From DATDAH01 sp036525535 (lineage in GTDB: Bacteria > Actinomycetota > Acidimicrobiia > Acidimicrobiales > DATDAH01): 48,274 nucleotides of DNA. The position numbers and the translations under genes were made by a program. The stretch spans positions 1-48,274 of the forward strand of contig DATDAH010000381.1 of assembly GCA_036525535.1 (NCBI GenBank), in the 5' to 3' direction. Below, in pieces: positions 23,284 through 30,412 of the stretch; position 1 is the stretch's first letter, and every line of letters starts with the position of its first letter. Below the pieces are notes generated by a model, which saw only the letters and a list, made by a program, of their open reading frames with translations, was not told the DNA's origin and did no database searches.

Positions 23284-25721
23284 GCGGCCTCGATGCGCAG
23301 CTCCTGCGCGTCGACGTCGGCGGCGGTGAGGCTCACCGTGATGGTGCCCGGCCCTGTGGGCCGGATGACGGCGAGGGCCCGGCCGTCGAAGGTCGTGCAC
23401 GTGGACCCGGTGTAGGGCTCCTCGGTCGCGGGCCGGGCGCTGGCCAGGCCCTGGAGCACGCCCGGCCCCGCGACCTCGACCGTGATCAGGCGGTCGGCGG
23501 TGATCACGACCGTGCCGGCTTCGTCCACGAGGCTCAGCTCGACGAAGGCCAGGTCGGAGGGGTCGGCGCTGATCTCGGTGCGATCGGCACGCACGTCCAG
23601 CGCCACATTGCCGGTCGCCGAACGCAGGCTGGTGCGCCCGACCTCCTCGCCCGACCGCCACGCCACCGCGTCCAGCTCGCCGGGCTCGTATTCGGTGTCG
23701 AACTCGGCCCGGAAGCGATGGTCCGGGCCCACCGGCTGGCGGCCCAGAGAGCGGCCGTTGACCAGCAACTCCACCTCGTCGGCGTCGGCGTAGACCTCGA
23801 CGGTGACCGGCTTGCCCTCGTCGCCGGCCCAGCTCCAGCTCGACACCACGTCGCTCCACGCCCAGGGGCTGGCGTGCTCGACCTGCTTGCCGTGGTGCTC
23901 GGGACGGAGGACGGCGACATAGGGGTCGGTGCGGAGGCCGAACACGATCTCCCGGTAGAACGACTGCGGGCGACGATGACCCGTGATGTCGAGGTCACCG
24001 CACCAAGCCGCCAACCACGGGTAGTCGCCGTGGAAGGCGGACATCCCCATGGCGTTGGCGCCGTCGCCGTAGGCGATCCGGCCGATGGCGGCCTCGCCGA
24101 GGTAGTCCCAGCCGGTCCACGTGAAGTCCCCGATGACATGGTCGTTACCGGTGACGCCGGCCCAGCCCCGGTCGACCGTGCCGGGGTGGGTCTCCGTGGC
24201 CACGATCACCCGGTTGGGATAGCGCTCACCGTCCATCTCGAAGCGGGTGAACATGTAGTTGTACCCAGCGGCATCCAGGTGGGCGAAGGCCTCCTCGGTC
24301 TTCTCGCCGACCACCGGCGCCTGCATGGCCTCGTCCATCAGCTCGCCGAGGTTGAGGGCGGCGGTGTTCACCCCCGTCTCCTCGTCGACGTTCCGAGACG
24401 CCGCGACCTCGCGGATCTGCTCGAAGATCGCGGGACCGGCCACGAGCATCCCGGTGACCGCCTGGGTCACGAACCGGGTGGGATCGAGGGACCGCACCTT
24501 CTCGGCCAGGGCCCGGCTGCGTTGCAGGCCGGTCGCCGTCGACCCGTCGGGGATCTCGTTGCCGATGCAGTACAGGACGACGCTGGGGTGGTTGACGTCC
24601 TTGCGCACCATCGCCTCGACGTCGGCCTCCCACCAGTCGTCGAAGCGCAGGCTGTAGTCGTCGGCCGACTTCGTCTGGGCCCAGATGTCGAACGTCTCGT
24701 CCATGACCAGCACCCCGAGCCGGTCGCAGGCGTCGAGCATCGCCCGGCTAAGGGGGTTGTGGGCGCTGCGGATGGCGTTGAACCCGGCGTCCTTCAGGAG
24801 CTCGACCCGGCGCGCTTCGGCCCGGTCGAGGGTGGCCGCGCCGATCGGGCCGTTGTCGTGATGGACGCAGGCCCCGCGCAGCAGCACCGGCTCACCGTTG
24901 ATCCGCAGCCCCTGCCGGGGATCGAGGGCCAGCGTCCGGATACCGAAGTTCGTGCCGTCCTCGTCCACGACCTCGTCGCCCTCCCGCAGGGTCGCCCGGC
25001 ACGAGTAGAGGTGCGGGTCGTCCGGGCCCCAGCGCCGCGGGCCGGCCACGAACAGGCGTTGGCGGGCCGTGACCGTCGCGCCGGGGAACACCGTGACGGG
25101 TGATGCCTGGCTGGCCACCACCGTCCCGTCGGCATCGAGCACCTCGGCGTGCACGACGGCGTCGGCCCTCACCGCACTCCGGTTCCTGACGGCCGCGGTC
25201 ACCGTCACCACCGCGCCGGCGTCGTCGGCCTCGGGGGTGAGCACCTCGAGGTGGTCGGGCACCAGGTGGACCGGCCCGGCCTCGAGGAGCCAGACGTTCC
25301 GGTAGATGCCGCCGCCCGAGTACCAACGCGAGTCGGCGTGGGCCGTGGCCTCGACCTTGACCTCGTTCTCCCCGACCGTGAGCAGGTGATCGAGCGGGAC
25401 GACGAACCCGGAGTAGCCGGACGGCCGGTGACCGGCGACCGACCCGTTAACGGTGACGACGGCGTCGCGGTAGACGCCCTCGAATTCCAGCATCGTCGTG
25501 ACGGCGTCCTCCGCACCACGTTCCAGGGTCCGGCGGTACTCCCAGGCGCCGCCGGGGAAGTAGCCGGTCGCCGGGCCGGCATCGGGCGAGCGATCCGTGC
25601 CGATGACGGCGTCGTGGGGCAGGGTGACCGGCTCCCATTCGGCCCCCGCCCCGCTCAGCTCGGCGAACCGGTCGACCTTCGGGCGAAAGGTCCAGCCGTC
25701 ATTGAGCGGGGTGCGGCGCAT
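23280..25721 (-). CDS. Glycoside hydrolase family 2 protein, probable beta-galactosidase
   Basis: An 813-residue GH2 enzyme with the family's order: N-terminal sugar-binding beta-sandwich (MRRTPLNDGWTFRP, then EWEPVTLPHDAVIG, GGAWEYRRTL), immunoglobulin-like domain, TIM barrel, then C-terminal beta domains (EVELLVNGRSLGRQPVG). Glu389 in CIGNEIPD is the acid/base and Glu510 in VATETHPG is the likely nucleophile. HDNGPIGAA and RSAHNPLSRAMLDACDRLGVLVMDE are typical barrel blocks. There is no signal peptide, so it works on imported oligosaccharides. It heads the operon with galT, the phosphatase-family gene and the kinase, which favours galactosidase activity, but GH2 also includes other specificities. 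A leaderless -10 (TAAGGT) and a LacI-type operator lie upstream. Confidence 0.9.
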   Translation of the reverse strand: MRRTPLNDGWTFRPKVDRFAELSGAGAEWEPVTLPHDAVIGTDRSPDAGPATGYFPGGAWEYRRTLERGAEDAVTTMLEFEGVYRDAVVTVNGSVAGHRPSGYSGFVVPLDHLLTVGENEVKVEATAHADSRWYSGGGIYRNVWLLEAGPVHLVPDHLEVLTPEADDAGAVVTVTAAVRNRSAVRADAVVHAEVLDADGTVVASQASPVTVFPGATVTARQRLFVAGPRRWGPDDPHLYSCRATLREGDEVVDEDGTNFGIRTLALDPRQGLRINGEPVLLRGACVHHDNGPIGAATLDRAEARRVELLKDAGFNAIRSAHNPLSRAMLDACDRLGVLVMDETFDIWAQTKSADDYSLRFDDWWEADVEAMVRKDVNHPSVVLYCIGNEIPDGSTATGLQRSRALAEKVRSLDPTRFVTQAVTGMLVAGPAIFEQIREVAASRNVDEETGVNTAALNLGELMDEAMQAPVVGEKTEEAFAHLDAAGYNYMFTRFEMDGERYPNRVIVATETHPGTVDRGWAGVTGNDHVIGDFTWTGWDYLGEAAIGRIAYGDGANAMGMSAFHGDYPWLAAWCGDLDITGHRRPQSFYREIVFGLRTDPYVAVLRPEHHGKQVEHASPWAWSDVVSSWSWAGDEGKPVTVEVYADADEVELLVNGRSLGRQPVGPDHRFRAEFDTEYEPGELDAVAWRSGEEVGRTSLRSATGNVALDVRADRTEISADPSDLAFVELSLVDEAGTVVITADRLITVEVAGPGVLQGLASARPATEEPYTGSTCTTFDGRALAVIRPTGPGTITVSLTAADVDAQELRIEAA

Positions 25722-25729
25722 GGCTCTCC

Positions 25730-25735
25730 ACCTTA
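25730..25735 (-). promoter_or_regulatory. Leaderless -10 box for the galactose-type operon
   Basis: On the minus strand TAAGGT is followed by 8 bases and the ATG at 25721. The matching -35 region would fall within the LacI-type operator at 25747-25760. Confidence 0.45.
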
Positions 25736-25746
25736 CGCCACCTGGT

Positions 25747-25760
25747 TGTTAGCGTTATCA
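25747..25760. promoter_or_regulatory. LacI-family operator in the galactose/rhamnose divergent promoter
   Basis: TGTTAGCGTTATCA matches the palindromic LacI-family consensus TGNTANCGNTANCA at all ten defined positions. It lies between the GH2 operon (start 25721, minus) and the rhamnose operon (start 25825, plus) and would cover the minus-strand -35 region. The LacI gene at 19219 is the natural candidate regulator. A near-identical site is at 35386. Confidence 0.65.
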
Positions 25761-25786
25761 TCTCGTGCTGGACGCACGTGTTCGTT

Positions 25787-25812
25787 TGTGTGAGACTGAT
25801 CACGATCACACA
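25787..25812. promoter_or_regulatory. CRP-like inverted repeat upstream of the rhamnose operon
   Basis: TGTGTGA (25787-25793) and TCACACA (25806-25812) are perfect inverted copies 12 bases apart. Inside it TGTGA-N6-TCACG (25789-25804) is one base from the CRP/GlxR consensus TGTGA-N6-TCACA. It is 13-38 bases before the rhamnose isomerase start. It could mediate global carbon control, as activator or repressor. Confidence 0.45.
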
Positions 25813-25824
25813 TCGGGGAGCCGC

Positions 25825-26991
25825 ATGACGACCTTTGATCAGATCGCTCCGGCGCTGGAGCGTCAGGCCATCGAGCTGCCGTCCTGGGCGTTCGGGAACT
25901 CGGGGACCCGCTTCAAGGTGTTCGCCCAGCCGGGGGTGCCCCGGGACCCGTACGAGAAGCTGGCCGATGCCGCGCAGGTCCACGCCGTGACGGGGCTGGC
26001 GCCATCGGTCGCCCTCCACATCCCCTGGGATCAGGTCGACGACTTCGACAAGCTCGTCCGGCACGCCGAGGACCTCGGGGTCCGCCTGGGGACGATCAAC
26101 ACCAACACGTTCCAGGACGACGACTACATGCTGGGCAGTCTGTGCCACGTCGACGAGCGCATCCGGGCCAAGGCCGTCGCCCACGCCCTCGAGTGCATCG
26201 ACGTCATGGCGGTCACTGGTAGTCGGGACCTCAAGGTCTGGCTGCCGGACGGCCTGAACTACCCGGGCCAGGCCGACCTGCGGGACCGACAGGACCGCCT
26301 GGCCGATTCGCTGGCCCAGATCTACGCCGGGCTGGCCGCTGACCAGCGCCTCGTCCTGGAGTACAAGTTCTTCGAGCCCGCCTTCTACGCGACCGACGTG
26401 CCCGACTGGGGCACGTCGCTGCTGCACTGCCTCGCCCTCGGCGACCGCGCCATGGTCTGCCTCGACACCGGCCACCACGCTCCGGGCACGAACATAGAGT
26501 TCATCGTCATGGCGCTCCTGCGCCAGGGCCGCCTCGGCGCCTTCGACTTCAACTCCCGCTTCTACGCCGACGACGACCTCATGGTCGGCGCCGCCGACCC
26601 GTTCCAGCTGTTCCGCATCCTCTACGAGGTCGTCCGGGGCGGCGGCTACGACGAGGGCACCGAGATCTGCTTCATGCTCGACCAGTGCCACAACATCGAG
26701 GCCAAGATCCCGGGCCAGGTCCGCTCGGTGCTCAACGTGCAGGAGATGACGGCTCGGGCCCTCCTCGTCGACCGTGAGGCGCTGGCGGCGGCCGAGCAGG
26801 CAGGCGACGTCCTGGCCGGCAACGCCGTGCTCATGGACGCCTTCTACACCGACGTGCGGGCCGACCTCGCCGACTGGCGGGAGGGGCGAGGACTGCCTGC
26901 GGACCCCGTCGACGCCTACCGGCGGAGCGGCTACGCCGAGCGCATCGTGGCCGAGCGCATCGGCGGGAACCAAGCGGGCTGGGGCGCATGA
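25825..26991 (+). CDS. rhaI: L-rhamnose isomerase
   Basis: A 388-residue TIM-barrel, metal-dependent isomerase converting L-rhamnose to L-rhamnulose. LPSWAFGNSGTRFKVF and RDPYEKLADAAQVHAVTG match the actinobacterial/Pseudomonas-type rhamnose isomerase rather than E. coli RhaA. Metal-ligand regions are RLVLEYKFFEP (Glu), VCLDTGHHAPGTNIE (Asp and His) and GAFDFNSRFYADDDL (Asp). The ATG at 25825 has GGGGAG four bases upstream; the frame extends to 25765 without support. Its stop overlaps the next start (ATGA at 26988-26991), giving an isomerase, aldolase/dehydrogenase, kinase, rhamnosidase operon. Confidence 0.93.
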   Translation: MTTFDQIAPALERQAIELPSWAFGNSGTRFKVFAQPGVPRDPYEKLADAAQVHAVTGLAPSVALHIPWDQVDDFDKLVRHAEDLGVRLGTINTNTFQDDDYMLGSLCHVDERIRAKAVAHALECIDVMAVTGSRDLKVWLPDGLNYPGQADLRDRQDRLADSLAQIYAGLAADQRLVLEYKFFEPAFYATDVPDWGTSLLHCLALGDRAMVCLDTGHHAPGTNIEFIVMALLRQGRLGAFDFNSRFYADDDLMVGAADPFQLFRILYEVVRGGGYDEGTEICFMLDQCHNIEAKIPGQVRSVLNVQEMTARALLVDREALAAAEQAGDVLAGNAVLMDAFYTDVRADLADWREGRGLPADPVDAYRRSGYAERIVAERIGGNQAGWGA

Positions 26992-29024
26992 GCCAGCAGG
27001 TCGTCGAGGAGCTCCTGGCTCGCTCGAACCGCCTCGGGGCGGATCGCCGCAACACGAACTACGCCGGCGGGAACACGTCGGCGAAGGGCGTGGAGGTCGA
27101 TCCGGCGACCGGCACCGACGTCGAGCTGCTGTGGGTGAAGGGCTCCGGGGGCGACCTCGGCACCCTGACCGAGCCCGGCCTTGCCGTCCTGCGCCTCGAC
27201 CGCCTGCGCTCGCTCGTCGACGTGTACCCGGGCGAGGACCGCGAAGACGAGATGGTCGCCGCCTTCGACCACTGCCTCCATGGTCGGGGCGGCGCGGCAC
27301 CGTCGATCGACACGGCCATGCACGGCCTGGTGGAAGCCGACCACGTCGACCACCTGCACCCCGACAGCGGCATCGCCATCGCCACCGCCGCCGACGGCGA
27401 GGCGCTGACCAAGGACATCTACGGCGACAAGGTCGTCTGGGTGCCGTGGCGCCGGCCTGGCTTCCAACTCGGCCTCGACATCCGCGCCGTGAAGGCGGCC
27501 AATCCACAGGCCGTCGGGGTGATCCTGGGCGGTCACGGCATCACGGCCTGGGGCCGCACCAGCGCCGAGGCCGAAGCCAACTCGCTCTGGATCATCGAGC
27601 AGGCCCGGACCTACATCGACACGCAAGGCGACCTGTCCCCGTTCGGGACCGTCGTCGACGATCGCCGGCCACTCTCCCCGGCTGAGCGGCGGGCGAAGGC
27701 GGCGGCACTGGCGCCGCACCTTCGCGCCGCTGCCTCGCACGATCAGCGCATGGTCGGCCACTTCACCGACAGCGACGAAGTCCTCGACTTCCTCGCCTCC
27801 GAGAAGCTGCCTGCCCTGGCCGCGCTCGGCACCTCCTGCCCCGACCACTTCCTGCGCACGAAGGTCGAGCCGCTGGTCCTCGACCTGCCCGCCACGGCGT
27901 CCGTCGAGGACTGCGTCTCCCACCTCGGCGAGCTCCACGACGCCTACCGGGCCGACTACCGGGCCTACTACGAGCGCCACGCCACCCCGGTCTCGCCGCC
28001 GATGCGGGGGGCCGACCCGACCATCGTCCTCGTGCCCGGCGTGGGGATGTTCTCGTACGGCCGAGACAAGCAGACGGCCCGCGTCGCCGGGGAGTTCTAC
28101 GTCAACGCCATCAACGTCATGCGCGGCGCCGAAGCCGTCTCGACCTACGCCCCGATCCCGGAGAGTGAGAAGTTCCGGATCGAGTACTGGGAGCTCGAGG
28201 AGGCGAAGCTCCGCCGCCTGCCCGCCCCGAAGCGTCACGCCGGGCGCATCGCCCTCGTCACCGGTGCGGTCAGCGGGATCGGCAAGGCCATCGCCACCCA
28301 GCTGGCAGCCGAGGGCGCCTGTGTCGTGATCGCCGACCTCGACGGGGACGCCGCGGCGAGGACGGCGGCCGAGCTCGGTGGGGCCGATGTGGCGGTGGGG
28401 ATCGCCGCCGACGTCACCGACGGGGACGCCGTCGGCGCCACCGTGGACGCCACCCTCCTGGCCTTCGGCGGCCTCGACCTCGTGGTCAACAACGCCGGGC
28501 TGTCCCTCTCCCGACCCCTGCTGGAGACGACCGAGGAGGACTGGGACCGCCAGCACGACGTCATGGCCAAGGGCAGCTTCCTGGTCACCCGAGGCGCGGC
28601 CAAGGCCATGATCGACCAGGGCGTCGGTGGCGACATCGTCTACGTCGTCTCCAAGAACGCCGTCTTCGCCGGCCCCAACAACGTGGCCTACGGCGCGGCG
28701 AAGGCCGACCAGGCCCACCAGGTCCGCCTCCTCGCCGCCGAGCTCGGCGAGCACGGCATCCGCGTCAACGGCGTCAACCCCGACGGCGTGGTCCACGGCA
28801 GCGGCATCTTCGCCGGCGGGTGGGGGGCCGAGCGGGCCGCCGTCTACGGCGTCCCGGAGGACGAGCTCGGCACCTTCTACGCCCAGCGCACGCTGCTCAA
28901 GCGGGAGGTGCTGCCCGAGCACGTCGCCGCGGCCGTGAGCGTCCTCTGCTCGGACGAGCTCAGCCACACCACTGGGCTGCTCGTCCCGGTCGACGCCGGC
29001 GTGGCCGCCGCCTTTCTGCGCTAG
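26988..29024 (+). CDS. rhaD: Bifunctional rhamnulose-1-phosphate aldolase / short-chain lactaldehyde dehydrogenase
   Basis: A 678-residue fusion. The N-terminal domain (about residues 1-400) is a class II aldolase (NTNYAGGNTSAKG, LLWVKGSGGDLGTL, HLHPDSGIAIAT with metal His residues) splitting L-rhamnulose-1-phosphate into DHAP and L-lactaldehyde. The C-terminal domain (about 415-678) is a short-chain dehydrogenase with ALVTGAVSGIGKAIA (TGxxxGIG), NNAG, VSKNAVFAG (Ser region) and the YGAAK catalytic pair, and would oxidise lactaldehyde. This two-domain protein is a known arrangement in bacterial rhamnose clusters (RhaDE). It overlaps rhaI by 4 bp and its TAG stop shares a G with the kinase GTG. 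Confidence 0.92.
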   Translation: MSQQVVEELLARSNRLGADRRNTNYAGGNTSAKGVEVDPATGTDVELLWVKGSGGDLGTLTEPGLAVLRLDRLRSLVDVYPGEDREDEMVAAFDHCLHGRGGAAPSIDTAMHGLVEADHVDHLHPDSGIAIATAADGEALTKDIYGDKVVWVPWRRPGFQLGLDIRAVKAANPQAVGVILGGHGITAWGRTSAEAEANSLWIIEQARTYIDTQGDLSPFGTVVDDRRPLSPAERRAKAAALAPHLRAAASHDQRMVGHFTDSDEVLDFLASEKLPALAALGTSCPDHFLRTKVEPLVLDLPATASVEDCVSHLGELHDAYRADYRAYYERHATPVSPPMRGADPTIVLVPGVGMFSYGRDKQTARVAGEFYVNAINVMRGAEAVSTYAPIPESEKFRIEYWELEEAKLRRLPAPKRHAGRIALVTGAVSGIGKAIATQLAAEGACVVIADLDGDAAARTAAELGGADVAVGIAADVTDGDAVGATVDATLLAFGGLDLVVNNAGLSLSRPLLETTEEDWDRQHDVMAKGSFLVTRGAAKAMIDQGVGGDIVYVVSKNAVFAGPNNVAYGAAKADQAHQVRLLAAELGEHGIRVNGVNPDGVVHGSGIFAGGWGAERAAVYGVPEDELGTFYAQRTLLKREVLPEHVAAAVSVLCSDELSHTTGLLVPVDAGVAAAFLR

Positions 29025-30391
29025 TGGGGGCCCAGGTCTTCGGTGCCGTCGACCTCGGCGCCTCGGGGGGGCGGGTGGTGGCCGGCCTCGTCGACGGCGA
29101 CGACCTCGCCCTCGACGTCGTGCACCGGTTCCCGAACGGTGTGGTCGAGCGTGACGGGCACTTGCGCTGGGATCTCACCCGCCTCGTCGCCGAAGTCGAG
29201 ACGGGCCTGGCGGCCCTGCTCGCCGCGCACCCCGACGTGGCGTCGATCGGCATCGACACGTGGGGCGTGGACTACGGCCTCCTCGACGCCGACGGGCAGC
29301 TCCTGGCCGAGCCCGTCAGCTACCGCGACGCCCGCACGGACGCCGTCCTCGACGAGGTGCACGCCCGCATCTCCCCCGCCGAGCTGTTCGCGCAGAACGG
29401 ACTCCAGTATCTGCCGTTCACGACCCTCTACCAGTTGGTCGCCGAGCGGCGGGGCCCTCTCTGGGCCGAAGCGGCCCACGTCGTGCTCCTGCCCGACCTC
29501 CTCGCCCACCGACTGACGGGTGAGTTGTGCACCGAAGTCACGAACGCGTCGACGACCGGGCTCCTCGACGCCCGCACCGGCGACTGGTCCTCAGCAATCC
29601 TCGACCGGCTGGACCTCCCCGCCGGGATGCTGCCGCCCCTGGAATCCCCCGGCACGGTCCGGGGTCGAGGCCCGGGCGGCGTGCCCGTCACGACCGTGGG
29701 ATCCCACGACACCGCCTCGGCGGTCGTGGGCGTGCCCGCGACGACCGAGCGCTTCGCCTACGTGGCCAGCGGGACGTGGTCGCTCGTCGGCCTGGAACTG
29801 GCCGGACCGATCCTCACCGACGAGGCGCGGGCGGCGAACTTCACCAACGAGCGCGGGGTCGACGACCGCATCCGCTTCCTGCGCAACGTCGGCGGCCTGT
29901 GGCTCCTCCAGGAGTCGATGCGGGCCTGGTCGAGGACGGATCTCGCTCCCCTGCTGGACGAGGCCGCCGCGGTACCGGCTGGTGGCCCTGTCGTCGACGT
30001 GGACGACGACCGGTTCATCCCGCCGGGAGGCATGCCCGAACGGATCGCGGCGGCCGCCGGACGGCCGTCGCTGACTCCGGCCGAGACCGTCCGGTGCATC
30101 GTCGACTCCCTGGCCGCGGCCTACGCCCGGACCGTGCGTCAGGCCGCCGAGCTCGCCGGGACCGGTGTGGACGTGATTCACATCGTCGGCGGCGGCTCGC
30201 AGAACGAGCTGCTGTGCCAGTCCACCGCCGACCTCGCCGGCCTCCCGGTCGTGGCCGGGCCGGTCGAGGCCACGGCCCTCGGCAACGTCGTCATCCAGGC
30301 CCGGGCCCACGGCGCGGCGCCCGCCTCGCTCGAGGCCGTCCGGGCCCGCATCGCCGCCGCCACGCCCCTGCGGAGGTACGACCCGTCATGA
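29024..30391 (+). CDS. rhaB: Rhamnulokinase
   Basis: A 455-residue FGGY-family carbohydrate kinase phosphorylating L-rhamnulose at C1. FGAVDLGASGGRVVAGL is the N-terminal ATPase motif in its rhamnulokinase form. LRWDLTRLVAEVETGL and GIDTWGVDYGLLD (catalytic-type Asp) are the next blocks, YRDARTD follows, and IHIVGGGSQNELLCQSTADLAGLPVVAGPVEATALGN is the C-terminal adenosine site. The starting codon is GTG at 29024 in a TAGTG overlap with the upstream stop; further upstream the frame only shadows rhaD. The same TAGTG coupling joins xylA to xylB. It is 21 bases before the GH78 gene. Confidence 0.93.
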   Translation: MGAQVFGAVDLGASGGRVVAGLVDGDDLALDVVHRFPNGVVERDGHLRWDLTRLVAEVETGLAALLAAHPDVASIGIDTWGVDYGLLDADGQLLAEPVSYRDARTDAVLDEVHARISPAELFAQNGLQYLPFTTLYQLVAERRGPLWAEAAHVVLLPDLLAHRLTGELCTEVTNASTTGLLDARTGDWSSAILDRLDLPAGMLPPLESPGTVRGRGPGGVPVTTVGSHDTASAVVGVPATTERFAYVASGTWSLVGLELAGPILTDEARAANFTNERGVDDRIRFLRNVGGLWLLQESMRAWSRTDLAPLLDEAAAVPAGGPVVDVDDDRFIPPGGMPERIAAAAGRPSLTPAETVRCIVDSLAAAYARTVRQAAELAGTGVDVIHIVGGGSQNELLCQSTADLAGLPVVAGPVEATALGNVVIQARAHGAAPASLEAVRARIAAATPLRRYDPS

Positions 30392-30412
30392 ACCCGCACA
30401 GGAGAGCTCGCC

